Assembly (NCBI GenBank): GCA_041671525.1
Contig: JBAZBJ010000010.1
Location: forward strand, 1-46,212
Direction: 5' to 3'
DNA length: 46,212 bases
From: UBA11098 sp041671525
GTDB lineage: Bacteria; Patescibacteriota; Minisyncoccia; Moranbacterales; UBA2206
Both the position numbers and the translations under genes were made by a program. The notes under the pieces are model-generated. The model worked only from the letters and a program-made list of their open reading frames with translations, ran no database searches and was not told where the DNA came from. Shown piece after piece: positions 1 to 7,140 of the stretch (within the stretch, counting starts at the first letter, position 1; the number at the start of each line of letters is the position of its first letter).

Positions 1-46
1 CCCAGACATTTTGCAATCCGAGCAGCTTTTTGATATCTTGGTTCAT
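1..46 (-). CDS. Possible N-terminus of a gene running off the left edge
   Basis: An ATG on the minus strand opens a frame that stays open to the window edge and begins MNQDIKKLLGLQNVW. Only 15 codons are visible and no clear Shine-Dalgarno lies upstream, so no family can be assigned. The composition is protein-like, but a frame this short could be chance. Confidence 0.25.
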   Translation of the reverse strand, partial: MNQDIKKLLGLQNVW

Positions 47-97
47 AGAGGTGGTGGGAAATTAAGGTTTAGCGCTTAAATCCTACCACTTCTTTAG

Positions 98-283
98 TTA
101 TCCACCACACTTAATATTATACAGCCGTATTTTTTAGACAAGAACAAATATCTGTATGACAATAAAGGTGAGAAGAAAATCAATGACAACGCGCTGACAT
201 CTTTGGCCTTGCTGGTGGCGGAAAGCCATCCGAAAGAAAAAGACGTGATGATTGCTCTGATAACAAATTTGTTGAGTAAATAA
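98..283 (+). pseudogene. Open frame without a start codon, possible gene remnant
   Basis: A 61-codon frame follows a TAG at 95-97 and ends at TAA 281-283. It has normal protein-like composition (for example LDKNKYLYDNKGEKK in the middle) but no ATG or GTG near its start, and the first TTG is late. A strong terminator follows directly, as expected of a real gene end. It may be the 3' remnant of a broken gene. I do not recognise the family. Confidence 0.3.
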
Positions 284-294
284 TCAAACAAGAT

Positions 295-320
295 CCCAGC
301 TCGCGAGGGCTGGTTTTTTG
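295..320 (+). terminator. Intrinsic terminator
   Basis: CCAGC (296-300) pairs with GCTGG (309-313) across a short GC-rich loop and is followed by a run of T. It sits just after the frame ending at 283. Confidence 0.6.
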
Positions 321-380
321 TTTTGCAATTTTTTCCAGATCGGACGTGTACTAAATGTGTAACTATTTAACAAAAAATAT

Positions 381-878
381 ATGACTCTACAACAAAAAAT
401 TACTCCAAATCTGTGGTTTGATAGCCAGGCCGAGGAAGCGGCCAATTTTTACGTTTCGATCTTCAAGAACGCAAAAATCGGAAGCGTAGCCCGTTATCCA
501 AAAGCCGCGGAAGAAGTTTCCGGAAAGAAAGCTGGCAGTGTCATGACGGTCGCGTTTGAAATCGAAGGCCAACAATTTGTGGCCATGAACGGCGGGCCGA
601 CTTTCAAATTGAGCGAAGCGGTCTCATTTGTCATTAGTTGTGAAGATCAAGCAGAGGTGGACTATTATTGGGAGAAGCTGACCGCAGGCGGCGACCCACA
701 GGCGCAGATCTGTGGTTGGCTGAAAGATAAATTCGGACTTTCTTGGCAAGTCGTGCCGACCGTCTTGGAAGAGATGATGCAAGACAAAAATCCTGAGAAA
801 AGCGAACGCGTCATGGCCGCGCTACTTGAGATGAAAAAGATCGACATTGCCGTTTTGCGGGCAGCCTATGGCGCATAA
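381..878 (+). CDS. VOC-superfamily protein, PhnB-like
   Basis: This 165-residue protein has the hallmarks of the PhnB/glyoxalase-like VOC fold. It opens with ITPNLWFDSQAEEAANFY, has the GGPTFKLSEAVSFVI segment near residues 71-85, and ends the core with GWLKDKFGLSWQVVP near residues 112-126. Such proteins are built from paired beta-alpha-beta-beta-beta units. Annotated relatives are often mislabelled as demethylubiquinone methyltransferases, and the true substrate is unknown. The gene stands alone between terminators. The start is the first ATG and upstream sequence is AT-rich with no Shine-Dalgarno. Family confidence is high; no function is claimed. Confidence 0.9.
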   Translation: MTLQQKITPNLWFDSQAEEAANFYVSIFKNAKIGSVARYPKAAEEVSGKKAGSVMTVAFEIEGQQFVAMNGGPTFKLSEAVSFVISCEDQAEVDYYWEKLTAGGDPQAQICGWLKDKFGLSWQVVPTVLEEMMQDKNPEKSERVMAALLEMKKIDIAVLRAAYGA

Positions 879-907
879 ATTCTTCGTGTTCACTAGAAGG
901 AATAAAG

Positions 908-932
908 GACCCCATGCGAGCGGGGTCTTTTT
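908..932 (+). terminator. Intrinsic terminator after the VOC gene
   Basis: GACCCC (908-913) pairs with GGGGTC (922-927) around an 8-nt loop and runs straight into five T residues. Confidence 0.85.
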
Positions 933-934
933 GG

Positions 935-943
935 TGGTATAAT
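935..943 (+). promoter_or_regulatory. Extended -10 promoter element
   Basis: TGGTATAAT is a perfect TGn-TATAAT extended -10 box directly after the terminator and about 85 bp upstream of the DUF456 gene. No good -35 is seen, which is usual for extended -10 promoters. The same motif recurs at 21083 and 40619. Confidence 0.6.
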
Positions 944-1000
944 GGAATCACGTATTAATCACCCCAGAAGCAGAACCAGAGGTTCGCTACGGGGTAAACT

Positions 1001-1022
1001 TACCTTAATACGTATTAAGGTA
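1001..1022 (+). promoter_or_regulatory. 22-bp perfect palindrome upstream of the DUF456 gene
   Basis: Positions 1001-1011 and 1012-1022 are exact reverse complements, centred on ACGT (half site TACCTTAATAC). It lies 5 bp before the start codon. A partial copy of the half site (ACGTATTAA) occurs at 950-958 near the predicted transcription start. It could be an operator or an RNA hairpin that covers the ribosome binding region. This is inference from symmetry and position only. Confidence 0.45.
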
Positions 1023-1027
1023 AAAAT

Positions 1028-1501
1028 ATGGAAACAATAATAATAATTGCTTTGGTGCTTATGATTCTGGGGATCCTTGGAAGCATTATGCCAATAATGC
1101 CCGGATCGATTTTTAGTTTCATCGGATTGGTTTTGTTATATTTTGGAAAACCTGATTCGATCTCGATTTTTTCGCTAGCTATATTTGGGACTATAATGGT
1201 GATTCTGATTATTGCTGATTATATTGCTCCTATCTTGGGTGCGAAATTTTCCGGAGCTTCTAAAAGCGGTCTTATCGGCTCGATATTGGGATGTTTGGTT
1301 GGAATCGTCTTTTTCCCGCCAATTGGAATGTTTATCGGCGCTTTTATTGGAGCGGTAATTGGGGAAATGGCCGACGGCAAAAAATCTATGAGCGCTGTGA
1401 AGGCCGGAGTCGGTACGCTTGTCGGAAGTGTTTTTATGATTATTCTCCAGACCGTTTTTTCTGCATTTGCGGCAATCTATTTTTTCATTAAATTGGTTTA
1501 A
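1028..1501 (+). CDS. DUF456-family membrane protein
   Basis: A 157-residue, strongly hydrophobic protein with glycine-rich helices. It starts with a first membrane segment (IIIIALVLMILGILGSIMP), has a conserved PGSIFSFIGLVLLYF second segment and paired GxxxG-rich helices (residues 88-112) ending in a loop GEMADGKKS before a last hairpin. This layout matches the DUF456 family of small integral membrane proteins, whose function is not established. It is followed after 4 bp by the next gene, so the two are probably co-transcribed from the promoter at 935. Confidence 0.8.
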   Translation: METIIIIALVLMILGILGSIMPIMPGSIFSFIGLVLLYFGKPDSISIFSLAIFGTIMVILIIADYIAPILGAKFSGASKSGLIGSILGCLVGIVFFPPIGMFIGAFIGAVIGEMADGKKSMSAVKAGVGTLVGSVFMIILQTVFSAFAAIYFFIKLV

Positions 1502-1505
1502 AAAA

Positions 1506-2615
1506 ATGAATAAAGTTTTGAAAATCTTCGGTCTGATCTTGTCTGTCATTATTCTGGCGGCGGCTTCGGCGGCGCTCTATGAATTTTTTAAAAATGACCA
1601 AGAGTCAGTCGATCGTGAACGGCCGGCGATGATGACGGATGGGCCGAAAAATATTCCCGCCGAAAAATTACCGGCGGGTTGTGTGTCCAATCCCAGTCCA
1701 GCGTTCACGCACGCCTTCACTGACCTTGCCAAGATAGAAGCGCTGGGGATTTTGGGCGGCGTGGTCGGTGGCTCGCCGGGGCGCAGTTATGCGACGATCA
1801 AAAAAGGCGAGAAGGTGCCGGTGTATAATCCGACGGATGCCGTTTTGGAAACTATCGTGTGGGCGGATCGGGGCAGTGGCCAATCGGAATACGGTTTTTA
1901 TTTCCGCGCTAGCTGCGAAGTGACGTATCTCTTGGACCACGTGGAAGAAATCGCCGATGGGATAAAAAATCTGCGGCCCAAAGAGCCGGCGAAATCCACC
2001 GCCACACAATTCGGTTCTCAGCCGAACGTTTCGATCAAGGCTGGTGAACTGCTGGGCTATACTGACGGCACCCCGCAGGCACGGACTTTCGATTTCTTAC
2101 TCTACAACAAAGCCAAGCCGGCCTTCCATGTAAATCCCGCGCGCTGGGATTGGGAGCAGACGGTTTATGCTGATTGCCCGTATGATTATTACGGAGAAGA
2201 TTTGAAAAAACAGCATTATGCGCTGCTGGGGTCGCCGGCCGGGGAAGGGAAAATACTGAAAGCGAAAAACTGCGGCAGTCCGTCGCAGGACGTGGCGGGC
2301 ACGTTGTCCGGCGGTTGGTTCCAAGGCGACAGCACGACGGAAAAGGGCAAGTGGGTCGTTTTCGGTCAGCAATTCAGTCAGGTGGAAATGGCGATACGGG
2401 AAAACGGAGCGAACAAAACTTTTGCTCTCAAAGAATTCAGCCCCAAAATCACGCCGGACAAAATCACGCCCGGGCAAGGCGCCTGCTTCCAGGGTTATGA
2501 AAACAACTGGGCCTACGCGAAACTCATTTCCGACACGAAATTGTCGCTGGCGACCGGAGCCGGACAATGCCCGGCGGCTTTTCCAGAGGCCCAGGCAGAG
2601 ATTTGGGAGCGGTAA
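1506..2615 (+). CDS. Membrane-anchored exported protein, degenerate M23-like middle region
   Basis: The ATG at 1506 gives a 369-residue protein with a signal-anchor (IFGLILSVIILAAASAALYEF) at residues 6-26 and a polar exported part. An earlier in-frame start at 1467 overlaps the upstream gene and is less likely. Residues about 105-215 resemble the edge strands of LytM/M23 domains (FYFRASCEVTYLLDHVEE, then IKAGELLGYTDG and TFDFLLYN), but the HxxxD zinc ligands are not visible, so any relation is probably non-catalytic. Six cysteines in the exported part could form disulfides. I do not recognise a named family; the M23 relation is weak inference. Confidence 0.75.
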   Translation: MNKVLKIFGLILSVIILAAASAALYEFFKNDQESVDRERPAMMTDGPKNIPAEKLPAGCVSNPSPAFTHAFTDLAKIEALGILGGVVGGSPGRSYATIKKGEKVPVYNPTDAVLETIVWADRGSGQSEYGFYFRASCEVTYLLDHVEEIADGIKNLRPKEPAKSTATQFGSQPNVSIKAGELLGYTDGTPQARTFDFLLYNKAKPAFHVNPARWDWEQTVYADCPYDYYGEDLKKQHYALLGSPAGEGKILKAKNCGSPSQDVAGTLSGGWFQGDSTTEKGKWVVFGQQFSQVEMAIRENGANKTFALKEFSPKITPDKITPGQGACFQGYENNWAYAKLISDTKLSLATGAGQCPAAFPEAQAEIWER

Positions 2616-2730
2616 GTAATATCGCGATAATTTCTGATTGATTATTCACCTTTCAAGTTGGTGGGGTTTTTATTTTGCAATTTTTTCGGGAGACGGAGGT
2701 ATTAATTGTATAAACATTAAAAATAATCAT

Positions 2731-3111
2731 ATGGCAAAATATGTGGACGGTTTTGTTCTGCCGGTTCCAAAAAAGAACATCAAAGCGTATCAAAAAATGG
2801 CCCAGATGATGGTCAGGCTGGCCAAAAAATACGGCGCGCTGGAATACATCGAAGCCGTCGGCGATGATCTGAATCCCAAAGCGATGGGCGGGATGAAGAT
2901 TGCCAAATTTCCCCAGATGGTCAAAGCTAAGCCGAACGAAACGGTGGTTTTTTCTTTTATTGTCTTCAAATCCCGCGCGCACCGTGACGCCTTCAATGCC
3001 AAGATGATGAAAGATCCGATGATGAATGATCCCAAAATGAAGGACATGCCGATGCCGTTTGATATGAAGCGCATGGCTTATGGCGGTTTCAAGGCGATTG
3101 TCGAGGCCTAA
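2731..3111 (+). CDS. DUF1428-family protein (YbaA-like)
   Basis: The ATG at 2731 gives 126 residues beginning MAKYVDGFVLPVPKKNIKAY, the usual start of DUF1428 proteins. The conserved FSFIVFKSRAHRDAFNAKMM (residues 73-92) and the late MPFDMKRMAYGGFK follow. The fold is a dimeric alpha-beta barrel and no function is established. An upstream in-frame start at 2638 would add residues not seen in the family. A strong terminator follows. Confidence 0.9.
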   Translation: MAKYVDGFVLPVPKKNIKAYQKMAQMMVRLAKKYGALEYIEAVGDDLNPKAMGGMKIAKFPQMVKAKPNETVVFSFIVFKSRAHRDAFNAKMMKDPMMNDPKMKDMPMPFDMKRMAYGGFKAIVEA

Positions 3112-3127
3112 GCTTCGAACAGTCACG

Positions 3128-3157
3128 AAAAACCCCGCCACTTCCGGCGGGGTTTTT
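3128..3157 (+). terminator. Intrinsic terminator
   Basis: CCCCGCC (3133-3139) and GGCGGGG (3146-3152) form a 7-bp stem, flanked by A and T runs that extend it to 12 bp. The A-tract on the left makes it likely to work in both directions. Confidence 0.9.
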
Positions 3158-3184
3158 GACAGTAGCGCAAAAATAAATTAAAAT
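3156..3184 (+). promoter_or_regulatory. Sigma-70-type promoter TTGACA-17-TAAAAT
   Basis: TTGACA at 3156-3161 and TAAAAT at 3179-3184 are separated by 17 bp. The -35 overlaps the T-run of the preceding terminator, a compact arrangement. It would drive the gene at 3215. Confidence 0.7.
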
Positions 3185-3214
3185 CTATTTATAATCTCGA
3201 TAGAAGTAATTTTT

Positions 3215-3493
3215 ATGCTCGACAAAAAACTCAAAGAAGCGCTGGAACTTTTGGGCGGTAAAGCCATTTTGAACGATGAGAATCAGTACTATATTTTGCT
3301 GACTTTGAAGGAATTTCGCAAGATCAAGCAGGAGGGAATCGAGGGCTTGACAAAGCATGAATTGGTTGATAAGATTAACAATGATATAGCCATCTGGAAG
3401 GTTTCCCAAGAAGACGAAGCGGCGGCCATCAATCTGGAAGAGCTGCAGGAAACCGAGCCGGAGGCGGTCCACTATGAAAAACCCGCAATTTAG
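3215..3493 (+). CDS. Hypothetical protein, 92 residues
   Basis: A small acidic protein rich in alpha-helix-forming residues, beginning MLDKKLKEALELLGGKAIL. It carries the segment LTLKEFRKIKQEGIEGLTKH in the middle and a Glu-rich tail. No membrane segment or known motif is visible. It has its own promoter and ends about 165 bp before tuf. I do not recognise a family. Confidence 0.65.
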   Translation: MLDKKLKEALELLGGKAILNDENQYYILLTLKEFRKIKQEGIEGLTKHELVDKINNDIAIWKVSQEDEAAAINLEELQETEPEAVHYEKPAI

Positions 3494-3525
3494 GGTCTTG
3501 AAGTTATCCACAGGCAGGGGGACAC

Positions 3526-3554
3526 TTGCCAGGATTTGGAAAGCATAGTACAAT
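3526..3554 (+). promoter_or_regulatory. Promoter TTGCCA-17-TACAAT upstream of tuf
   Basis: TTGCCA at 3526-3531 and TACAAT at 3549-3554 with 17 bp between them. The predicted start near 3561 leaves a leader of roughly 97 nt before tuf. Confidence 0.65.
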
Positions 3555-3657
3555 AGTTTTTGTAATACAAAGTAATTAAATAATCTATATAAATTCGCAA
3601 ATACTGCGGGTTCGGTGTTTTTATTCCGTTTCCCGAGTGGCGAAAATAAGCAACAAT

Positions 3658-4851
3658 ATGGCAGCAGAACAATTCCAAAGAAATAAGCCGCACGTTAACG
3701 TGGGAACCATTGGTCATGTTGATCATGGCAAAACTACTTTGACCGCTGCAATCTTGCACGTTTTGGCTTTCAAAGGACAAGCCAAGGAAAAAGGCATCGA
3801 TGAAATCGACAAGGCACCAGAAGAACGCGAACGTGGAATCACCATCGCGACTGCGCATTGTGAATATGAGACAGAAGCTCGACATTATGCTCATGTTGAT
3901 TGTCCGGGACATGCTGATTATATCAAAAATATGATCACGGGTGCCGCTCAAATGGACGGAGCCATCATTGTTGTGGCTGCAACCGACGGTCCGATGCCAC
4001 AAACTCGCGAACACATCCTGTTGGCGAAGCAAGTGGGTGTGCCAGAAATCGTGGTCTTCTTGAACAAGGTGGACATGGTGGACGACCCGGAATTGATTGA
4101 CTTGGTAGAAGCTGAAGTGCGTGAACTTTTGACCAAATATGAATTTGACGGCGACAACGCGGCGGTTATCCGTGGTTCAGCGTTGAAAGCATTGGAAGCC
4201 AAATCTGCTGACGAAGAAGCTGCAAAACCAATTTTTGACCTGATGGCAGCTTTGGACGCTAAAATTCCAGAACCGGTCCGCGACATCGACAAGCCATTTT
4301 TGATGCCAATCGAAGACATTTTCTCAATTGAAGGTCGTGGAACAGTGGTAACTGGCCGCATCGAACGCGGACAAATCAATGTGAATGAAGAAGTGGAAAT
4401 CGTCGGTATCCGACCAACTACCAAAACAACCGTGACTGGAATTGAAATGTTCAACAAATCTTTGGACAAAGGTATGGCTGGAGACAATGCGGGCGTGTTG
4501 CTGCGTGGAACCAAGAAAGAAGATGTGGAGCGTGGTCAAGTTTTGGCCAAGACCGGAACAATCACTCCGCACACTGAATTTGAAGGTGAAGTTTATGTTT
4601 TGACCAAGGAAGAAGGCGGGCGACATACTCCATTTTTCAAGGGTTACAAACCACAGTTCTATATCCGAACAACTGATGTGACTGGTGAAGTGATTCTGCC
4701 AGAAGGAACTGAAATGGTAATGCCGGGCGACACGATCAATCTCGCTGTGAAATTGATGGCGCCTGTGGCGATGGAAGAAGGAATGAGATTTGCAATCCGT
4801 GAAGGTGGCCGCACAGTGGGAGCAGGTGTTGCAACCAAAATCTTAAAATAG
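3658..4851 (+). CDS. tuf: Translation elongation factor Tu
   Basis: EF-Tu delivers aminoacyl-tRNA to the ribosome as a GTPase. From the ATG at 3658 the protein is 397 residues, the normal length. It shows the P-loop GHVDHGKTTL, the switch II DCPGHADYIKNMITGAAQMD, the NKVDMVDD guanine-specificity motif and the C-terminal GGRTVGAGV. A GTG at 3637 would add seven residues absent from the family. No Shine-Dalgarno is visible. It has its own promoter and terminator and sits directly upstream of rpsJ, a common arrangement. Confidence 0.98.
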   Translation: MAAEQFQRNKPHVNVGTIGHVDHGKTTLTAAILHVLAFKGQAKEKGIDEIDKAPEERERGITIATAHCEYETEARHYAHVDCPGHADYIKNMITGAAQMDGAIIVVAATDGPMPQTREHILLAKQVGVPEIVVFLNKVDMVDDPELIDLVEAEVRELLTKYEFDGDNAAVIRGSALKALEAKSADEEAAKPIFDLMAALDAKIPEPVRDIDKPFLMPIEDIFSIEGRGTVVTGRIERGQINVNEEVEIVGIRPTTKTTVTGIEMFNKSLDKGMAGDNAGVLLRGTKKEDVERGQVLAKTGTITPHTEFEGEVYVLTKEEGGRHTPFFKGYKPQFYIRTTDVTGEVILPEGTEMVMPGDTINLAVKLMAPVAMEEGMRFAIREGGRTVGAGVATKILK

Positions 4852-4862
4852 TTTATTCTTTG

Positions 4863-4893
4863 AGCCCGCCGTGCTTGACAAGGCGGGCTTTAT
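4863..4893 (+). terminator. Terminator between tuf and rpsJ
   Basis: AGCCCGCC (4863-4870) pairs with GGCGGGCT (4882-4889) around an 11-nt loop and is followed by a short, imperfect T-run. It may be leaky, since no clear separate rpsJ promoter is seen. Confidence 0.75.
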
Positions 4894-4942
4894 AGAGTAA
4901 ATTTTATAAAAGTAATAAAAAGAGGAAACTCATTAAAAAGTG

Positions 4943-5269
4943 ATGATTAAAAAGGAAGAAGAGGCAAAATCAAGAATACGAATCAAGATCAAGGCGTACG
5001 ACCACAAGATCATTGACCAATCGGCCAAACAGATTGTGGAAACTGCGGAAAGATCGGGAGCTGAAATCACAGGTCCGGTTCCATTGCCGACTGAAATTCG
5101 CAAATTTACCGTGAACAAATCAACTTTTGTCCACAAAGACGCGCGAGATCAATATGAAATGCGTCTGCACAAAAGATTGATCGATTTGTGGAATCCAACT
5201 CCGAAAACCATCGATAGTCTGACCAATCTCGATCTGCCGGCTGGAGTGGACATCGAAATCAAAATGTAA
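4943..5269 (+). CDS. rpsJ: 30S ribosomal protein S10 (uS10)
   Basis: First gene of the S10 cluster; S10 binds the 30S head and also works with NusB in antitermination. The 108-residue protein contains the family core SRIRIKIKAYDHKIIDQS, GPVPLPTEIRKFTVNKS and a late LDLPAGVDIEIKM. The ATG at 4943 is preferred to the GTG one codon upstream. A purine-rich AGAGGAAA lies 14 bp before it. It is separated from rplC by a 250-bp gap holding a repeat element and a terminator-like hairpin. Confidence 0.97.
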   Translation: MIKKEEEAKSRIRIKIKAYDHKIIDQSAKQIVETAERSGAEITGPVPLPTEIRKFTVNKSTFVHKDARDQYEMRLHKRLIDLWNPTPKTIDSLTNLDLPAGVDIEIKM

Positions 5270-5274
5270 CAGTC

Positions 5275-5505
5275 CCTACGAATTACGAATTAAATACGAA
5301 TATACGAATTTTTTTAAATTCGCATATTGATACAAAATTCGTAATTCATATTCTAGTAAAAGTCCTGACTTATTAAAGACTTTCAGGATACTAAACTAGT
5401 CAGAATCGGGTAATCATAAGCCCGCGCTTGACTGGCTTATGAGTGCCCGTTTTTTATTTTTAAAAACAAATATTCGTACATTCGTACAGATTCGTAATTC
5501 GTAGG
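5275..5505 (+). repeat. Composite inverted-repeat element, long form, between rpsJ and rplC
   Basis: The left end starts CCTACGAATTACGAATT and the right end reads TTCGTAATTCGTAGG, its reverse complement, as in the shorter copies at 8998-14698. The left part (5275-5353) is itself a complete hairpin, with arms rich in ACGAATT and AATTCGT. Between it and the right end (from 5471) lie two further hairpins, including the terminator-like one at 5407-5449. The right end supplies AGGAG upstream of rplC. Confidence 0.75.
5407..5455 (+). terminator. Terminator-like hairpin inside the S10 operon
   Basis: CGGG (5407-5410) plus CATAAGCC (5415-5422) pair with GGCTTATG (5434-5441) plus CCCG (5446-5449), with a symmetric 4-nt internal loop, followed by six T and more T-rich sequence. 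A second hairpin (TCCTGA with TCAGGA) lies just upstream, near 5365-5390. The pair resembles an attenuator that could separate S10 from the downstream r-protein genes. No ligand or alternative fold is proven. Confidence 0.6.
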
Positions 5506-5525
5506 AGTTAAAACGTTTGAATATC

Positions 5526-6086
5526 ATGAGCAAATTTATACTCGGGAAAAAATTAGGCATGACCACCATCTATGGTGATGCAAAAGAAGCGCACCATGTG
5601 ACTTTGGTTGAGTGTGGGGCGCAAGTTTCACTTTTGCGCACCAAAGAAAAAGACGGCTATAACGCGGTTCAGGTTGAGATGCAAAAAACCAAGAAGAGAA
5701 AATCAACTTGCGAATTCCGCGTGGAAGCAACTGAGCTCAAAATTGGCGACAAGTTGGCGGTGGATATGTTTGAAATCGGTGACAAAGTTAAAGTCAGCGG
5801 CATCACCAAAGCCAAGGGCTTCCAAGGTGGTGTGAAACGTCATGGTTTTGGTGGGTCACTCAAAACTCATGGACACAAGCATGATTTGCGCGCGCCCGGA
5901 GCAATCGGGGCGACAACTCCACAACATGTGGTCAAAGGCAAAAGGATGGCGGGACGCATGGGCGGTGTACGAGCGACCGGAACGAATTTGAAAGTGGTGT
6001 ATATTGATAAAGCGAAAAACATAATCGGATTAAAAGGCGCTGTTCCTGGAGTTCACGGAAGAGTCGTTGAAATTTTTAGTAAATAA
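5526..6086 (+). CDS. rplC: 50S ribosomal protein L3 (uL3)
   Basis: L3 is an early assembly protein near the peptidyl transferase centre. From ATG 5526 the protein is 186 residues, starting MSKFILGKKLGMTTIYGD. It has the family segments KAKGFQGGVKRHGFGG, SLKTHGHKHDLRAPGAIG and GRMGGVRATGTNLKVV. It is shorter than the typical 205-210 residues. An AGGAG at 5503-5507 is 9 nt from an in-frame TTG at 5517 but 18 nt from the ATG, so the TTG could be the true start (189 residues). That AGGAG is part of the repeat end. Confidence 0.97.
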   Translation: MSKFILGKKLGMTTIYGDAKEAHHVTLVECGAQVSLLRTKEKDGYNAVQVEMQKTKKRKSTCEFRVEATELKIGDKLAVDMFEIGDKVKVSGITKAKGFQGGVKRHGFGGSLKTHGHKHDLRAPGAIGATTPQHVVKGKRMAGRMGGVRATGTNLKVVYIDKAKNIIGLKGAVPGVHGRVVEIFSK

Positions 6087-6087
6087 T

Positions 6088-6726
6088 ATGGCACAAGTAA
6101 AAGTTTATAATCTCGAAGCGAAGGAAATTGAAAAATTGGAACTCTCTGATAGCGTTTTTGGTCTGGCAAAAAATGACGACCTGGTTCACCAGGTTTTTGT
6201 GTCTCTTTCGGCCAACCAACGACAAGTTTTGGCTGACACCAAAAATCGTGGGGAGCGATCCGGTTCCGGCATCAAGCCATGGGCGCAAAAGGGCACTGGG
6301 CGTGCTCGCGTGGGTTCTTCGCGAACTCCGACCTGGCGTGGTGGCGGTGTGGCTTTTGGTCCGACAAGCGACAGAAATTTCAAGAAAAAAATCAATCGCA
6401 AGATGAACGCCAAGGCGATTGCGATTGTGCTTTCGGGCAAATTGAAAGACGCGGAAATGATTGTGGTTGACAAATTGAACCTGACGGAAAAGAAAACCAA
6501 GAATATGGCGGCCGCTCTCAAAAAATTTGAGCTGAAGAGTCGAACCTTGATTGCCTTTGCTGACAGTGAAAAAGACATGATGCTGACCACCCGCAATTTG
6601 GTGAAGGTCGCCAACATTTCGGTCAAACAACTGAACGTTTTGGATATGTTGAACTACAAGAATTTGGTTTTGAGCAAAGAATCAGTCAAATTTTTGGAAG
6701 AAAAATATAAGAAAATCGCGAATTAA
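6088..6726 (+). CDS. rplD: 50S ribosomal protein L4 (uL4)
   Basis: L4 lines the exit tunnel and in some bacteria represses its own operon. The 212-residue protein has SANQRQVLADTKNRGERSGS, the extended loop KPWAQKGTGRARVGSSRTP and the PTSDRNFKKKINRKM segment typical of the family. It begins 1 bp after the rplC stop. Its TAA stop (6724-6726) lies within the start of the repeat element that follows, so the repeat seems to provide or abut the stop codon. Confidence 0.97.
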   Translation: MAQVKVYNLEAKEIEKLELSDSVFGLAKNDDLVHQVFVSLSANQRQVLADTKNRGERSGSGIKPWAQKGTGRARVGSSRTPTWRGGGVAFGPTSDRNFKKKINRKMNAKAIAIVLSGKLKDAEMIVVDKLNLTEKKTKNMAAALKKFELKSRTLIAFADSEKDMMLTTRNLVKVANISVKQLNVLDMLNYKNLVLSKESVKFLEEKYKKIAN

Positions 6727-6797
6727 GAGCTAATAAAAAGCGAATGAAAACGAAATTCGCACAAATTAGCCGGTAATTCGCACATAATTAGCGAGTA
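6719..6797 (+). repeat. Palindromic repeat family II, copy a (rplD-rplW gap)
   Basis: Begins CGAATTAAGAGCTAAT and ends AATTAGCGAGTAT. Inner arms GCGAA and TTCGC pair, as do GCTAAT and ATTAGC. It is closely similar to the copy at 12031-12112 and unrelated to the 110-bp family. It includes the rplD stop and ends 3 bp before the rplW start. Confidence 0.75.
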
Positions 6798-6799
6798 TT

Positions 6800-7129
6800 A
6801 TGACAAATGAAGTAAAAAAAGTGAATACGGAAGAAGGCAGCGGCGTTTTGGCCGAGAGAGTTTTGGTAGAACCGTGGATCACCGAAGCTTCCACCGCGGC
6901 GATGGAACTCAACAAATATGTTTTCAAGGTGAGCCCGGACTCAGTTAAGAGTCAGATCAAACGCGCCATTGAAAGTTTGTACAAAGTCACCGTCGTGTCA
7001 GTCAACACCGTGAAAATCCCGAGAAAATACCGGAACTATGGACGGACTCCAGGTTGGAAATCCGGATTCAAGAAAGCAGTGGTAACAGTTAAAGCTGGAG
7101 ATAAGATCGAATTATTTCAAGGAGTATAA
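6800..7129 (+). CDS. rplW: 50S ribosomal protein L23 (uL23)
   Basis: L23 sits at the tunnel exit and docks trigger factor and SRP. The 109-residue protein has EPWITEASTAAMELNKYVFK, then the helix VKSQIKRAIESLYKVTVVSV, then the loop PRKYRNYGRTPGWKSGFKKA. The N-terminal 20 residues are an acidic, lysine-rich extension before the usual start of the domain. The ATG immediately follows a family II repeat and no Shine-Dalgarno is visible. Confidence 0.95.
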   Translation: MTNEVKKVNTEEGSGVLAERVLVEPWITEASTAAMELNKYVFKVSPDSVKSQIKRAIESLYKVTVVSVNTVKIPRKYRNYGRTPGWKSGFKKAVVTVKAGDKIELFQGV

Positions 7130-7140
7130 TATAGAAATTT

